64,000 nucleotides of DNA from JAYFRL01 sp034925905 (GCA_034925905.1 JAYFRL010000003.1:1-64000), one strand, 5' to 3'; shown: positions 45,879 to 53,842, counted from the first letter of the stretch. The notes: a model not told the origin generated them from the letters alone. Translations and numbers: made by a program.

Positions 45879-46160
45879 ATGAAAAAAGAAAGCATTTCTG
45901 CAAACGAGATAAATAAATTTACATATTGCCCGTATCAATGGTATTATGAAAAAATTTACGGCAGAAAAGAGATAAGGCGTCTTGCTGCTATAAGAAATGA
46001 AGAAGCAAACGCCAATATGCTTGAAAATTATTCGGTGGGTTCAAAGCATCATAGCTATAGATATGTAAATTATAAAATTTCAAGATGTTTAAATGTTATC
46101 ATTTTTGTTGTAATTGTTTTTACCGCTGCTTTTTTGCTTATTAAATTTGGAATGCTTTAA
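45879..46160 (+). CDS. N-terminal half of a split, membrane-anchored Cas4/Dna2-type nuclease
   Basis: The 93-residue protein starts with SANEINKFTYCPYQWYYEK, the N-terminal helix of Cas4/Dna2 nucleases with their first Fe-S cysteine (Cys17). It then has G-S-K-H-H (His57/58), the motif I histidine of the PD-(D/E)XK fold. Instead of going on to motif II it ends in one hydrophobic helix (71-90) and stops. Predicted topology is N-inside. The rest of the nuclease is in the next gene, 11 nt away. I chose ATG 45879 (GGGGTGGG upstream); ATG 45867 would add four residues. No other cas genes are in the window. Confidence 0.7.
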   Translation: MKKESISANEINKFTYCPYQWYYEKIYGRKEIRRLAAIRNEEANANMLENYSVGSKHHSYRYVNYKISRCLNVIIFVVIVFTAAFLLIKFGML

Positions 46161-46171
46161 GAGGAATATTT

Positions 46172-46756
46172 ATGTTTGAGCTTACAAAAATAGACTATAT
46201 AATAATATTGGCGGCTTTATTTTTATTAATTCTGATATTTATAAAAATATCTTCTGAAAACACAATCATAAAAAGGCCGGCAAATTTTAATATGCCGTTT
46301 GGCAAATTAATATATGCTGACCAAAAATCCAAGAAGAAAAAAGAAGCGGCTTTCGGCAGGGTTCTTTATTCCGAAAAATATAATTTAAGGGGCCGACCGG
46401 ATTATATATTCAGAAACAGTATAAATGGCAGGATTATTCCCGTGGAAATAAAAAGCGGAGATATAAAAGGAAAGGATTATCCGCACGAAGGAGACATTAT
46501 GCAGCTTGCGGCATACTTCCTTATTATAGAAGACATATATGGGAAAAAACCAAAATACGGAATACTTATGTATAAGAATTGCAGTTTTAAAATACGGAAT
46601 ACTGTGTTTATAAGAAAGAAAGTTAGAAATATGATTTCCAGGATGAAAAAAATGCTTGAAACAGGCAATGAAAACACGTCCCCTGATTTTGCTAAGTGCA
46701 GACCTTGCATTTTAAGGGGTACAATATGTGAAAAATGTATAGAAAAGGCACTATAA
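46172..46756 (+). CDS. C-terminal half of a split, membrane-anchored Cas4/Dna2-type nuclease
   Basis: The 194-residue protein starts with one transmembrane helix (about 8-26). The remaining nuclease motifs follow: motif II Asp77 in GRPDYIF, motif III Glu92-x-Lys94 in PVEIKSG, and Gln111...Tyr115 in QLAAYFLIIED. A C-terminal cluster has C176-x2-C179-x6-C186-x2-C189. Cas4 needs one N-terminal and three C-terminal cysteines for its Fe-S cluster, and here the N-terminal one is on the preceding protein. AAGAGGAATATTT precedes the ATG in a different frame. A nuclease active on DNA at the inner membrane face is inferred, not shown. Confidence 0.75.
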   Translation: MFELTKIDYIIILAALFLLILIFIKISSENTIIKRPANFNMPFGKLIYADQKSKKKKEAAFGRVLYSEKYNLRGRPDYIFRNSINGRIIPVEIKSGDIKGKDYPHEGDIMQLAAYFLIIEDIYGKKPKYGILMYKNCSFKIRNTVFIRKKVRNMISRMKKMLETGNENTSPDFAKCRPCILRGTICEKCIEKAL

Positions 46757-47052
46757 ATATTGTGGACTGTATACAAATAAATAAATAAAGTGTTAAAATG
46801 AACAAAAACATATTAATTTTATATAAATATTTTGAACAAAACTATTAATAAGGGTATAAATTTTTTATAAATAAAATTCGTTATTTTTTTGTTAAACAAA
46901 ACCTTCTATGATATGAATTTATGTGTTATAATAATATCAAAATATAATAAATGTTTTGCCAATGCTTTTGCAGGTAAAGACGGATTTGTAAGTTTGTCTG
47001 TGCCGGCTCGGTTAAATGCAAGAGTCATATATAAATCCTGGAGGAATGGATT
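46757..47052 (+). other. AT-rich intergenic region with a possible structured leader
   Basis: Most of this stretch is very AT-rich and empty. Near its end CTTTTGCA (46965-46972) can pair with TGCAAGAG (47017-47024). Inside, AGACGGA (46978-46984) pairs with TTTGTCT (46993-46999) using G-U pairs, and GCCGGC follows. This gives a compact stem-within-stem just ahead of a GGAGG site. I compared it by memory with common riboswitch classes and found no match. Confidence 0.3.
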
Positions 47053-47193
47053 GTGGATAAAAACATTGTTAAGAAATTATCTTTAATATTTATTTTTTCT
47101 GTTGCAATTATGGCAGCCGCTGTTGGCGTAACGGCTATTAATGTTTCCAATTCTTCATCTCCCGAAATTATAGAAGCATTTTTCTTTCAGTAA
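47053..47193 (+). CDS. Small putative single-span membrane peptide, 46 residues
   Basis: A GTG at 47053 with TGGAGGA upstream opens a 46-residue frame. It has Lys-rich N-terminal residues, one hydrophobic helix (about 10-30) and a short tail NSSSPEIIEAFFFQ. It looks like an exported or membrane-inserted small peptide. It has no Cys, and no AgrB-like gene is near, so a cyclic autoinducer is not supported. The possible leader hairpin just upstream hints at regulated translation. Coding use rests on the ribosome-binding site and composition alone. Confidence 0.4.
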   Translation: MDKNIVKKLSLIFIFSVAIMAAAVGVTAINVSNSSSPEIIEAFFFQ

Positions 47194-47411
47194 TTAGATA
47201 AAATACAATCAAGCTAATATTAATATTTTTGCACAGAGAAATCTGTGTTTTTTTATTATTTAAAATACAGTTTATGTTTGAGTATATTTTATTATGGCTT
47301 GATATAAATTTGCTGTATAATAACAGTATAGCAAAAATCCAAATATGTATTTATATGGCAGAAATCCATATTATATAAAATATTTTACAGTGAAAGGAGA
47401 TAAATTATTAA

Positions 47412-48284
47412 ATGAGTGAGAAAAACAGAATGTTCAGGAAAATGCTTAATGAACCGGGTATGATTATAGCCCCAGGAGTTCATGACGCCATAGGCGCCAG
47501 GGCTCTTCAAATGGCGGGATTCAAAGTTGGATATTTAACAGGCAACGGTATGACGGCAAGCCGTATAGGGGTTCCGGATATAGGTCTTGCAACCCAAACG
47601 GAAATGGCAACTTGGGCAAACAATATTTCTTCTTGTGTTGAGGTGCCTATAATTTGTGACTCCGATAACGGTTATGGAGATGTAACAAATACGTGGCGTA
47701 CAGTACGCGCATTTGAAGACGCAGGAATAAGCGCAATACATATTGAAGACCAGGGATTTCCAAAAAAATGCGGATGCTATGCGGGCGTAAACCTTGTAAG
47801 CGAAGAAGATGCCGTAAAAAGGATAAAAGTAGCCCTTAAAGCAAGAAGAGACCCTGATTTTGTTATAATAGCAAGAACTGATGCAAGACGCGCGATGGGA
47901 AGCCTTGATGAGGCTATACGACGCGGACGCTTGTTTGAAAAAGCAGGAGCGGATGTTTTATTCTTTGAACAGCTTGAAAATAAGGATGAAATAAAAGAGA
48001 TTATAAAAGCTTTCCCAAACACTCCCGTGATGTATGATATCTTGGAAGAACGCAGGGATTTAATTTATACAACCGATGAAGTTGCTGCACTTGGAGTGAA
48101 AATTTGCATATTTGCATTGTCATCAGTTTTATCCACGGCTTTAAGCATGATGGAGCTTATGAACATTATAAAAAATACACATACCACATTGAGCCTTTTT
48201 GACGGCAATAAGCTTATGGAGCTTCATAAATATGAAGAGCTTATGGGTATAAACCAAATGACGGATTTACAAAATGAACATTAA
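47412..48284 (+). CDS. Isocitrate lyase/PEP mutase family enzyme
   Basis: The 290-residue TIM-barrel protein belongs to the ICL/PEPM superfamily. It has APGVHDAIGARALQMAGF, the metal-binding CDSDNGYGD (Asp83, Asp85) and HIEDQGFPKKCGCYAG. The last holds the catalytic Cys120 on the mobile loop, as in lyases such as methylisocitrate or dimethylmalate lyase, and unlike PEP mutase. IARTDAR is also conserved. The substrate is probably a branched 2-hydroxy dicarboxylate, but cannot be fixed. The two SDR genes follow 32 nt later, so they likely share a pathway. GTGAAAGGAGA precedes the ATG. Confidence 0.85.
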   Translation: MSEKNRMFRKMLNEPGMIIAPGVHDAIGARALQMAGFKVGYLTGNGMTASRIGVPDIGLATQTEMATWANNISSCVEVPIICDSDNGYGDVTNTWRTVRAFEDAGISAIHIEDQGFPKKCGCYAGVNLVSEEDAVKRIKVALKARRDPDFVIIARTDARRAMGSLDEAIRRGRLFEKAGADVLFFEQLENKDEIKEIIKAFPNTPVMYDILEERRDLIYTTDEVAALGVKICIFALSSVLSTALSMMELMNIIKNTHTTLSLFDGNKLMELHKYEELMGINQMTDLQNEH

Positions 48285-48316
48285 AAAAATCTCTCTTAAT
48301 ATAGGGGTGTGATGAT

Positions 48317-49072
48317 ATGTTTGATTTAACGGGTCAGGTTGCAATAGTTACCGGAGGAGCAATGGGAATAGGCAGGTCTGTGGCCGGGTTTTTAAGCGGA
48401 GCCGGGGCGAAGGTTGCCATTGCAGATTATAATCTGGAAGAAGCCAAAAAAACAGCCGAGGAATTTTGTTCCGAAGGTAAGGAGGTTGTTGCATTTAAAG
48501 CCGATGTATCTGATTCGGAAATGGTTTTGGATATGATTAACTCAGTGCATAAGCTTTGGGGTAGAATAGATATACTTGTAAACAACGCAGGAATTTTGCA
48601 GGATAAATATATAACAGATATATCAGATGATGAATGGGACAAAATGCTTGACATACATGTTAAAGGCACATTTTTATGCACGCGTGCCGTTATACCTTTT
48701 ATGACGGAAAAAAACTACGGGCGTATCATAAATATTTCGTCTCTTGGTTCAAGGCAGGGTATTTATTTGGCAGGCTCTCATTATTGTGCGGGAAAGGGCG
48801 GTGTTATGGCATTTTCAAGGCAATTGGCGCAGCAAATATACCGCAAAGGTCTTAATATAACTATAAACTGTGTTGCTCCAGGCACGATAAAAACTCCGCT
48901 TATAAGCAAACGTTCACCGGAAGCTATAAAATGGATAATAGAGCAATTCCCGATACATCGCTTAGGTACTGCCGATGATATTGGATATGCTGTTTTGTTC
49001 CTTGCTTCCCAGTGGGCAGGCTATATAACGGGGGAAATGTTGGATGTAAACGGCGGAAAATATATGATGTAG
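48317..49072 (+). CDS. Short-chain dehydrogenase/reductase, complete active site
   Basis: The 251-residue classical SDR has the cofactor loop TGGAMGIG, the LVNNAG stabilising motif, ISS and the catalytic Y156-C-A-G-K160. Asp37 at the end of beta-2 (IADYN) points to NAD rather than NADP. Relatives include FabG-type 3-oxoacyl reductases, but no fatty-acid genes lie nearby, so it probably oxidises a small hydroxyacid or alcohol. GGGGTGTGATGAT precedes the ATG. A paralogue without active-site residues follows 11 nt later. Confidence 0.88.
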   Translation: MFDLTGQVAIVTGGAMGIGRSVAGFLSGAGAKVAIADYNLEEAKKTAEEFCSEGKEVVAFKADVSDSEMVLDMINSVHKLWGRIDILVNNAGILQDKYITDISDDEWDKMLDIHVKGTFLCTRAVIPFMTEKNYGRIINISSLGSRQGIYLAGSHYCAGKGGVMAFSRQLAQQIYRKGLNITINCVAPGTIKTPLISKRSPEAIKWIIEQFPIHRLGTADDIGYAVLFLASQWAGYITGEMLDVNGGKYMM

Positions 49073-49083
49073 GAGGCAGGACG

Positions 49084-49866
49084 ATGAAAATAGATCTTAA
49101 TTGTATAGACAAATCAATGCTTTCCGGTAAGGTTGCCTTTGTTTCAGACGCTTCCGCAGGTATAGCCGAAGAAGTCATACGGCTTTTTTCTATGGCAGGA
49201 GCTGCCGTTGCTTTTAATGCCAAAGATTCTAAACAGGCCGAAAAGGTAAAATCAACAGTTGAGGCTCAGGGGGCAAGGTGTAAAGCTTTTAATTTCTCAT
49301 GTCTTGATGCTGAAAATATAAAGCAAATGGTTTTGGAAGCGGAAAAGGAACTTGGGGAAATACAGATACTTGTTAATTATTGTGACTTTGAAGAAAATAT
49401 ACCGTTTACAGAAACAGATGAAGAAAAATGGAACCGTATGATAGAGCTTCAGCTTACAAATGCATACCGTTTTTGTCATGCTGTTGTACCGGGAATGATA
49501 GAAGCTGGCTATGGCAAAATAATAAACGTAAGCTCTCTTTCCGCGAAAACAGGAGGCTATGTTGTCGGAGCCGGCATTCATTACTGCGCAGCCGAAGGAG
49601 GGCTTTTAGGTCTTTCGCGTGGGCTTGCAATGCAGCTTGCAGAGAATAATATAACGGTTAATTCAGTTTGCCCATCCATAGTGGACATTGAAGCTGAAAA
49701 AAGCAGAAACAAGGATGAACTTGACGTTTTGAAAAAGGAACTTCCGTTTAACCGTTTTGCAGATCCTCTTGAAATAGCCGGAGGCGTGTTATTTTTAGCC
49801 TCTCCTTTTACCAGCTGGATAACGGGATATTCACTTGATATAAACGGTGGACTATTTATGGATTGA
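49084..49866 (+). CDS. SDR-family paralogue lacking cofactor and catalytic motifs
   Basis: The 260-residue protein has the SDR fold, but its key motifs have changed. The glycine loop TGxxxGIG reads SDASAGIA, NNAG reads NYCD, and the catalytic Lys is Glu (Y167-C-A-A-E171). Its frame is intact and the structural segments are well kept, so it is not a decaying pseudogene. An inactive subunit of a mixed SDR complex with the preceding enzyme is the best guess; BbsC/BbsD of toluene degradation is a known precedent. ATG 49084 follows AGGAGGCAGG; the open frame extends upstream into the other SDR gene. Confidence 0.8.
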   Translation: MKIDLNCIDKSMLSGKVAFVSDASAGIAEEVIRLFSMAGAAVAFNAKDSKQAEKVKSTVEAQGARCKAFNFSCLDAENIKQMVLEAEKELGEIQILVNYCDFEENIPFTETDEEKWNRMIELQLTNAYRFCHAVVPGMIEAGYGKIINVSSLSAKTGGYVVGAGIHYCAAEGGLLGLSRGLAMQLAENNITVNSVCPSIVDIEAEKSRNKDELDVLKKELPFNRFADPLEIAGGVLFLASPFTSWITGYSLDINGGLFMD

Positions 49867-49871
49867 TTTTT

Positions 49872-49906
49872 AAAAATACCCCTGCTTAGCAGGGGTATTT
49901 TTTTTT
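49872..49906 (+). terminator. Intrinsic terminator after the SDR pair
   Basis: AAAAATACCCCTGC pairs with GCAGGGGTATTTTT over a 3-nt loop and is followed by T. Confidence 0.85.
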
Positions 49907-50008
49907 GAGGTCAAATACTGTTTTAAGAATCTGCCACCGCACTTATTGACATATTTTTACTTTAGGAATATTATTGTATACATGATTTTTTATTCGGAGG
50001 CGAAAAAT

Positions 50009-50917
50009 TTGGTTGATATAAAAGCCATTGTGGACCTTCAGATAATGCTTTTTCTTCTTATGGGTATAGGATATGCTTCGGCAAAGGGCGGAGTTATTAC
50101 AGAAGAAACAAAAAAGCATGTTTCGGATCTTTTGGTTTATATAATTTTACCCTGCAATATACTTGCTTCATTTAACCAGGAGATGCCTCCTGAGGTTATA
50201 AGAAATTCCGCGGAAGTAATAATAATATCGGTCGGGATACAGCTTTTAAGCATTGCGCTTGCATATCTGCTTTATAGAAAAGCACCTCCAGACAAAATAA
50301 ATGTTTTAAAGCATGGCACTCTTTCCAGCAATGCTTCGTTTATAGGAATACCTGTTATAGGCGGGATATATGGACCGGAAGGAGTTATATACACATCTCT
50401 GGCAGTTATACCGATGAGGATTTTCATGTGGTCTATAGGCCTTTCTTTTTACACAAGCAGCAATAAAAAAAACATGATAAGGACAATAGTTACTCATCCT
50501 TGCATATTGTCGGCTATCTTGGGATTTTTAATGATGGTTTTTAATCTGCACTTTCCAAGTGTAATTTCAAACACCCTGTCTTCAGTAAGCGCATGCTGTA
50601 CTGCTATATCTATGATGATAATAGGGGCAATATTATCAGAAGTGGATATTAAAAGTGTTTTTGATAAAGATGCGTTATGGTATTCTTTTGTCAGGCTTTT
50701 GTTGTTGCCGGTTATAGTTTTATTTGTCTTAAAGTTTCTTGGGATATCAGGAGCTGTTTATGGGGTAAGTGTCCTTTTAACTGCTATGCCTATGGGAAGC
50801 ACAACTGTCATTTTAGCTGAAAAATATAATGCAAACGGACCATTTGCGTCAAAGTGCATTTTTATGACTGCTTTATTGTCTATAATTACACTACCTATTC
50901 TTGGTTTGCTTCTTTAA
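50009..50917 (+). CDS. AEC family (auxin efflux carrier-like) transporter
   Basis: This membrane protein of about 302 residues has roughly ten hydrophobic segments in two inverted halves. It carries AEC-family marks such as KKHVSDLLVYIILPCNILASF and LSSNASFIGIPVIGGIYG. Bacterial members move malate, malonate or other organic acids. Position after the lyase and SDR genes suggests it carries their substrate, though a terminator separates them. I favour TTG 50009, 8 nt after GGAGG; ATG 49982 lies before that site and would add nine residues. Confidence 0.82.
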   Translation: MVDIKAIVDLQIMLFLLMGIGYASAKGGVITEETKKHVSDLLVYIILPCNILASFNQEMPPEVIRNSAEVIIISVGIQLLSIALAYLLYRKAPPDKINVLKHGTLSSNASFIGIPVIGGIYGPEGVIYTSLAVIPMRIFMWSIGLSFYTSSNKKNMIRTIVTHPCILSAILGFLMMVFNLHFPSVISNTLSSVSACCTAISMMIIGAILSEVDIKSVFDKDALWYSFVRLLLLPVIVLFVLKFLGISGAVYGVSVLLTAMPMGSTTVILAEKYNANGPFASKCIFMTALLSIITLPILGLLL

Positions 50918-51018
50918 AGTATTAAAAGGCTTATAAACGTACAAAGAAATTAAGATTATATTAATAAAATTATTGATTTATATAATTTCAGGTGATATAA
51001 TTTTATTCGCTAAGTGAA

Positions 51019-51192
51019 GCATGCAGGAAAGCGATTTTAAACCACCTTTTATCCACCGAAGGAGTGAAACTCTCAGGTGCTCTGAGTTCAGAGCGAAGAC
51101 TGTATGCGGATAGCACTCTGGAGAAACCTGTTTTTATCAGGGGCCGAAGGTGCAACGTAATGTTACGAATCTCTCAGGCAAAAGGACAGAGA
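51019..51192 (+). ncRNA. Tandem glycine riboswitch
   Basis: Two glycine aptamers lie in series. Aptamer I spans about 51019-51107, with P1 formed by GCATGCAG and CTGTATGC, and holds CCGAAGGAGTGAAACTCTCAGG. Aptamer II spans about 51115-51192, with P1 CTCTG/CAGAG, and holds GGCCGAAGGTGCAA and ATCTCTCAGGCAAAAGGACAGAG, the conserved core of the class. A terminator hairpin follows (51249-51283) before a sodium:alanine/glycine symporter gene. In other Firmicutes this arrangement controls glycine uptake or use. Boundaries are approximate. Confidence 0.93.
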
Positions 51193-51248
51193 ACATTTTT
51201 TTGTGCACATTGTTGCACTCTTATTGTGTTCCTTATTTCTTGTGTTTT

Positions 51249-51283
51249 GGGAGGATGACCTTTGGGTTCATTCTTCTTTTTTT
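51249..51283 (+). terminator. Expression-platform terminator of the glycine riboswitch
   Basis: GGAGGATGACC pairs with GGTTCATTCTTC (one bulged U) and is followed by seven T. It sits between the aptamers and the symporter gene. Confidence 0.7.
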
Positions 51284-51321
51284 GTTCTTATAAAATATTT
51301 TAAATTGGAAGGGGTTTGTTT

Positions 51322-52731
51322 ATGGGCGAGGGTTTTTTAGAAATGCTAAACAAGGTTGACGACCTGGTGTGGGGGTTACCGCTTATAATTCTTGTTATGG
51401 CAGTAGGCCTTTACTTAACGTATTGCGGAGGTCTTCTTCAGGTTAAGCATTTAGGCAAGGCGCTTAAATTCATGGTTAAAAACGAAGTTGACGGAGAAGG
51501 CGAAGTAACAAGCTTCGGAGCTCTTTGCACAGCTCTTTCGGCAACAATAGGAACCGGAAACATAGTCGGTGTTGCAACGGCAATTGCAGCGGGCGGTCCG
51601 GGAGCCTTATTTTGGATGCTTGTTGCAGCATTTCTTGGAATGGCAACAAAATTTGCAGAAGGTTTTTTTGCTGTTAAATACCGTAAGATTGATAAAGACA
51701 ATCACGTTTTGGGCGGGCCTTTCTATTACATAGAAAACGGAATGGGTAAAAAATGGATTTGGCTTGCTAAAATGTTTGCTTTTTTTGGTGCTCTTGCAGG
51801 GCTTATGGGCATAGGAACAATTACACAGGTGAATGGGATAACATCGGCTGTTCAGAGTTTCTTTGATCCTTCAAAGGCAAATACAATTTCTGTTTTTGGA
51901 ACAAACATTTCAATTGCGGTAATAATATCGGGGGTTATTGTAACGGTATGTGCCGGGTTAGTTATTATAGGTGGAATTAAACGTATTGCAAAGGTTTCGG
52001 AAGTAATAGTTCCGTTTATGGCAATTTTATATGTTTCAGTTGCAATTATTCTTCTTATATGCAACATAACAAGGATTCCAAACGCTATATACCAGATTTT
52101 TGTTGGAGCGTTTAATCCTGCTGCTGTTTCAGGTGGCGTAATAGGAACAATGTTTATAGCTATGCAAAAAGGCGTTGCCCGGGGTATATTTTCAAACGAA
52201 TCAGGTCTTGGCTCGGCTCCCATAGCAGCAGCCGCAGCTCAAACAAAAGACCCTGTTCGTCAGGGGCTTGTTACGATGACAGGAACATTTATAGATACTA
52301 TAATCATTTGTACAATGACAGGTCTTTCAATTGTTTTGGCCGGATCATGGGTTAAAGATCTTGGGCTTGAAGGCGTTGAGATAACAAACCATGCTTTCCA
52401 AACAGGGCTTCCGTTTTCAAACGAGGTTTCTTCATTTATACTTATGATTTGCCTTATATTCTTTGCTTTCACAACCATTCTTGGCTGGGACTATTACAGT
52501 GAGCGTTGTGTTGAATATCTTGCAAAGGGAAAGAAAAGCTGGGTTTCGGTTTTCCGCTGGCTTTATGTTGCCGCAGTTTTCATTGGACCTTACTTGGCAG
52601 TTAAGGCTGTTTGGGTAACCGCAGACATATTTAACGGTTTAATGGCTTTTCCAAACCTTGTTGCACTTATTGCTTTAGCTCCTATAATGAAAAGGGAAAC
52701 AAGGGAATATTTCAAGAAAAAAGCAAATTAA
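51322..52731 (+). CDS. Sodium:alanine/glycine symporter (AgcS family)
   Basis: This integral membrane carrier of about 469 residues has the AgcS signatures GGLLQVKHLGKAL and the sodium-site region ALCTALSATIGTGNIVGVATAI. GGPGALFWML and GVARGIFSNESGLGSAPIAAAAAQT also match. It imports alanine or glycine with Na+ across the cytoplasmic membrane. The glycine riboswitch directly upstream supports glycine as substrate or signal. ATG 51322 lies 7 nt after GGAAGGGG; a TTG at 51316 would add two residues. Confidence 0.93.
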   Translation: MGEGFLEMLNKVDDLVWGLPLIILVMAVGLYLTYCGGLLQVKHLGKALKFMVKNEVDGEGEVTSFGALCTALSATIGTGNIVGVATAIAAGGPGALFWMLVAAFLGMATKFAEGFFAVKYRKIDKDNHVLGGPFYYIENGMGKKWIWLAKMFAFFGALAGLMGIGTITQVNGITSAVQSFFDPSKANTISVFGTNISIAVIISGVIVTVCAGLVIIGGIKRIAKVSEVIVPFMAILYVSVAIILLICNITRIPNAIYQIFVGAFNPAAVSGGVIGTMFIAMQKGVARGIFSNESGLGSAPIAAAAAQTKDPVRQGLVTMTGTFIDTIIICTMTGLSIVLAGSWVKDLGLEGVEITNHAFQTGLPFSNEVSSFILMICLIFFAFTTILGWDYYSERCVEYLAKGKKSWVSVFRWLYVAAVFIGPYLAVKAVWVTADIFNGLMAFPNLVALIALAPIMKRETREYFKKKAN

Positions 52732-52741
52732 TTTCAAACTT

Positions 52742-52772
52742 AAAAACGCCGATAATTTTATCGGCGTTTTTT
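52742..52772. terminator. Intrinsic terminator
   Basis: AAAAACGCCGATAA pairs with TTATCGGCGTTTTT and is followed by T. Confidence 0.85.
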
Positions 52773-52884
52773 GATTTAACGAAAGAATAATAATTGCTAT
52801 TAATATGGCAAGACACGGCTATCAGAGTATACCTGATTAATATTTTTTCACATATGTGCTTTGATGCATAGCTAAATATATTTA

Positions 52885-53590
52885 TTACACTGTTTTATCA
52901 TTTTTACTTATTTCATTCATGTATCCAGCAGTAATAATACCGGACGGTAAAGCGACTATTGCTATTCCGAATATGGATGAGACCATGGTTACTATGCGTC
53001 CAACCGTTGTGATAGGGTAGATATCACCATATCCCATCGTTGTAAGAGATACTGTTGCCCAGTATACAGCATCAAAAAATGTTGCAAAAGAATCCGGTTC
53101 AACATTAAAAATTATAAGCGCTGAAATAATTATGTATGCGATTGCAAAAGTTACCACAGCAAACAATGCTTCTTTCTGTTTCTTAAATACGGCGGATATT
53201 ATTTTAAAGCTTTTTGAGTAGCGTAGCACTTTAAAAACCCTGAGAACTCTAAACATACGAATCAAACGGAAAATTCTAAGTAGTTTAAAACTGCTGTTTA
53301 GAATGGTTATGGATGGAAGAATCGAAATCAAGTCAATTATTGCCATGAAGGAAAATGGGTACCTTAGAAAAGATGAGATTGACTTTTTCCCATACTTAAA
53401 ATCAGATGTACAGAAGCGTAACAAATAGTCAATTATAAATATTTATACGGCTATTCTGTCGGTAGTACAGCTTAAAAGCCAAGGGAATAAGGCTTGCTAT
53501 TATGGTAATCATCATGAAATAGTCATAAATGCTGCTAAACAAATCCAGCCCATCTGATAGCTCTATTATCTCAAATATTTTTTTTCTCAT
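52885..53590 (-). pseudogene. Voltage-gated potassium-channel-like gene with frameshift and internal stop
   Basis: The minus-strand ATG at 53590 (GGGGGTG upstream) opens MRKKIFEIIELSDG and a first membrane segment ending FMMITIIASLIPLAFK. The frame then diverges. The matching continuation lies in another frame, contains a TAA, and reads IFIIDYLLRFCTSDFKYGKK. From there it is intact to 52885: an Arg-rich S4-like helix (LLRIFRLIRMFRVLRVFKVLR), the pore filter TMGYGD and S6. Complete it would be about 235 residues. Since both a shift and a stop are present, true decay is more likely than a single read error. A TTG at 53424 could start an S4-to-S6 fragment. Confidence 0.82.
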
Positions 53591-53811
53591 ACGCACCCCC
53601 ATATATGTTTATTATATCATTTTCAGTTGAATTATGAGGGAATTATTTTATGAATGCTTTAAGTGCAAGCCCCCGCAAAAAAAATATAGAAAATAGTTTA
53701 GATAGATATCGAGCGAAGTTAATATTGCCACAATTAAAAGGGCATGATGGAATATACTTGCTAACCCAATCTAAAAATTAGGATTATTTTATTTTTAGAA
53801 GAAAAAACATC

Positions 53812-53842
53812 TTGACTTGGAGTCAACTCCAAGGTGTATGCT
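53812..53842 (+). promoter_or_regulatory. MerR-type promoter with 19-bp spacer and operator dyad
   Basis: TTGACT (53812-53817) and TATGCT (53837-53842) are separated by exactly 19 bp. The spacer region holds the perfect dyad CTTGGAGT-CA-ACTCCAAG (53816-53833). Long spacers with a central palindrome are the hallmark of MerR-controlled promoters, where the activator untwists DNA. It lies about 75 nt upstream of the merR start. Confidence 0.88.

Noticed and set aside
45879..46756. Whether the Cas4-like pair belongs to a CRISPR-Cas locus
   Set aside because: No direct-repeat array and no cas1, cas2 or effector gene was seen anywhere in the window.
46957..47040. Cyclic-di-GMP or other known riboswitch ahead of the small ORF
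   Set aside because: The conserved core sequences of GEMM and other classes I compared by memory are not present; kept only as an unnamed fold.
46889..47086. 65-codon plus-strand frame upstream of the lyase
   Set aside because: It overlaps the possible RNA stem and the better-initiated 46-residue frame, and its composition is not protein-like.
47053..47193. AgrD-like cyclic autoinducer peptide
   Set aside because: The size and hydrophobic helix fit, but there is no Cys, no typical acidic C-terminal tail and no AgrB or sensor kinase gene near.
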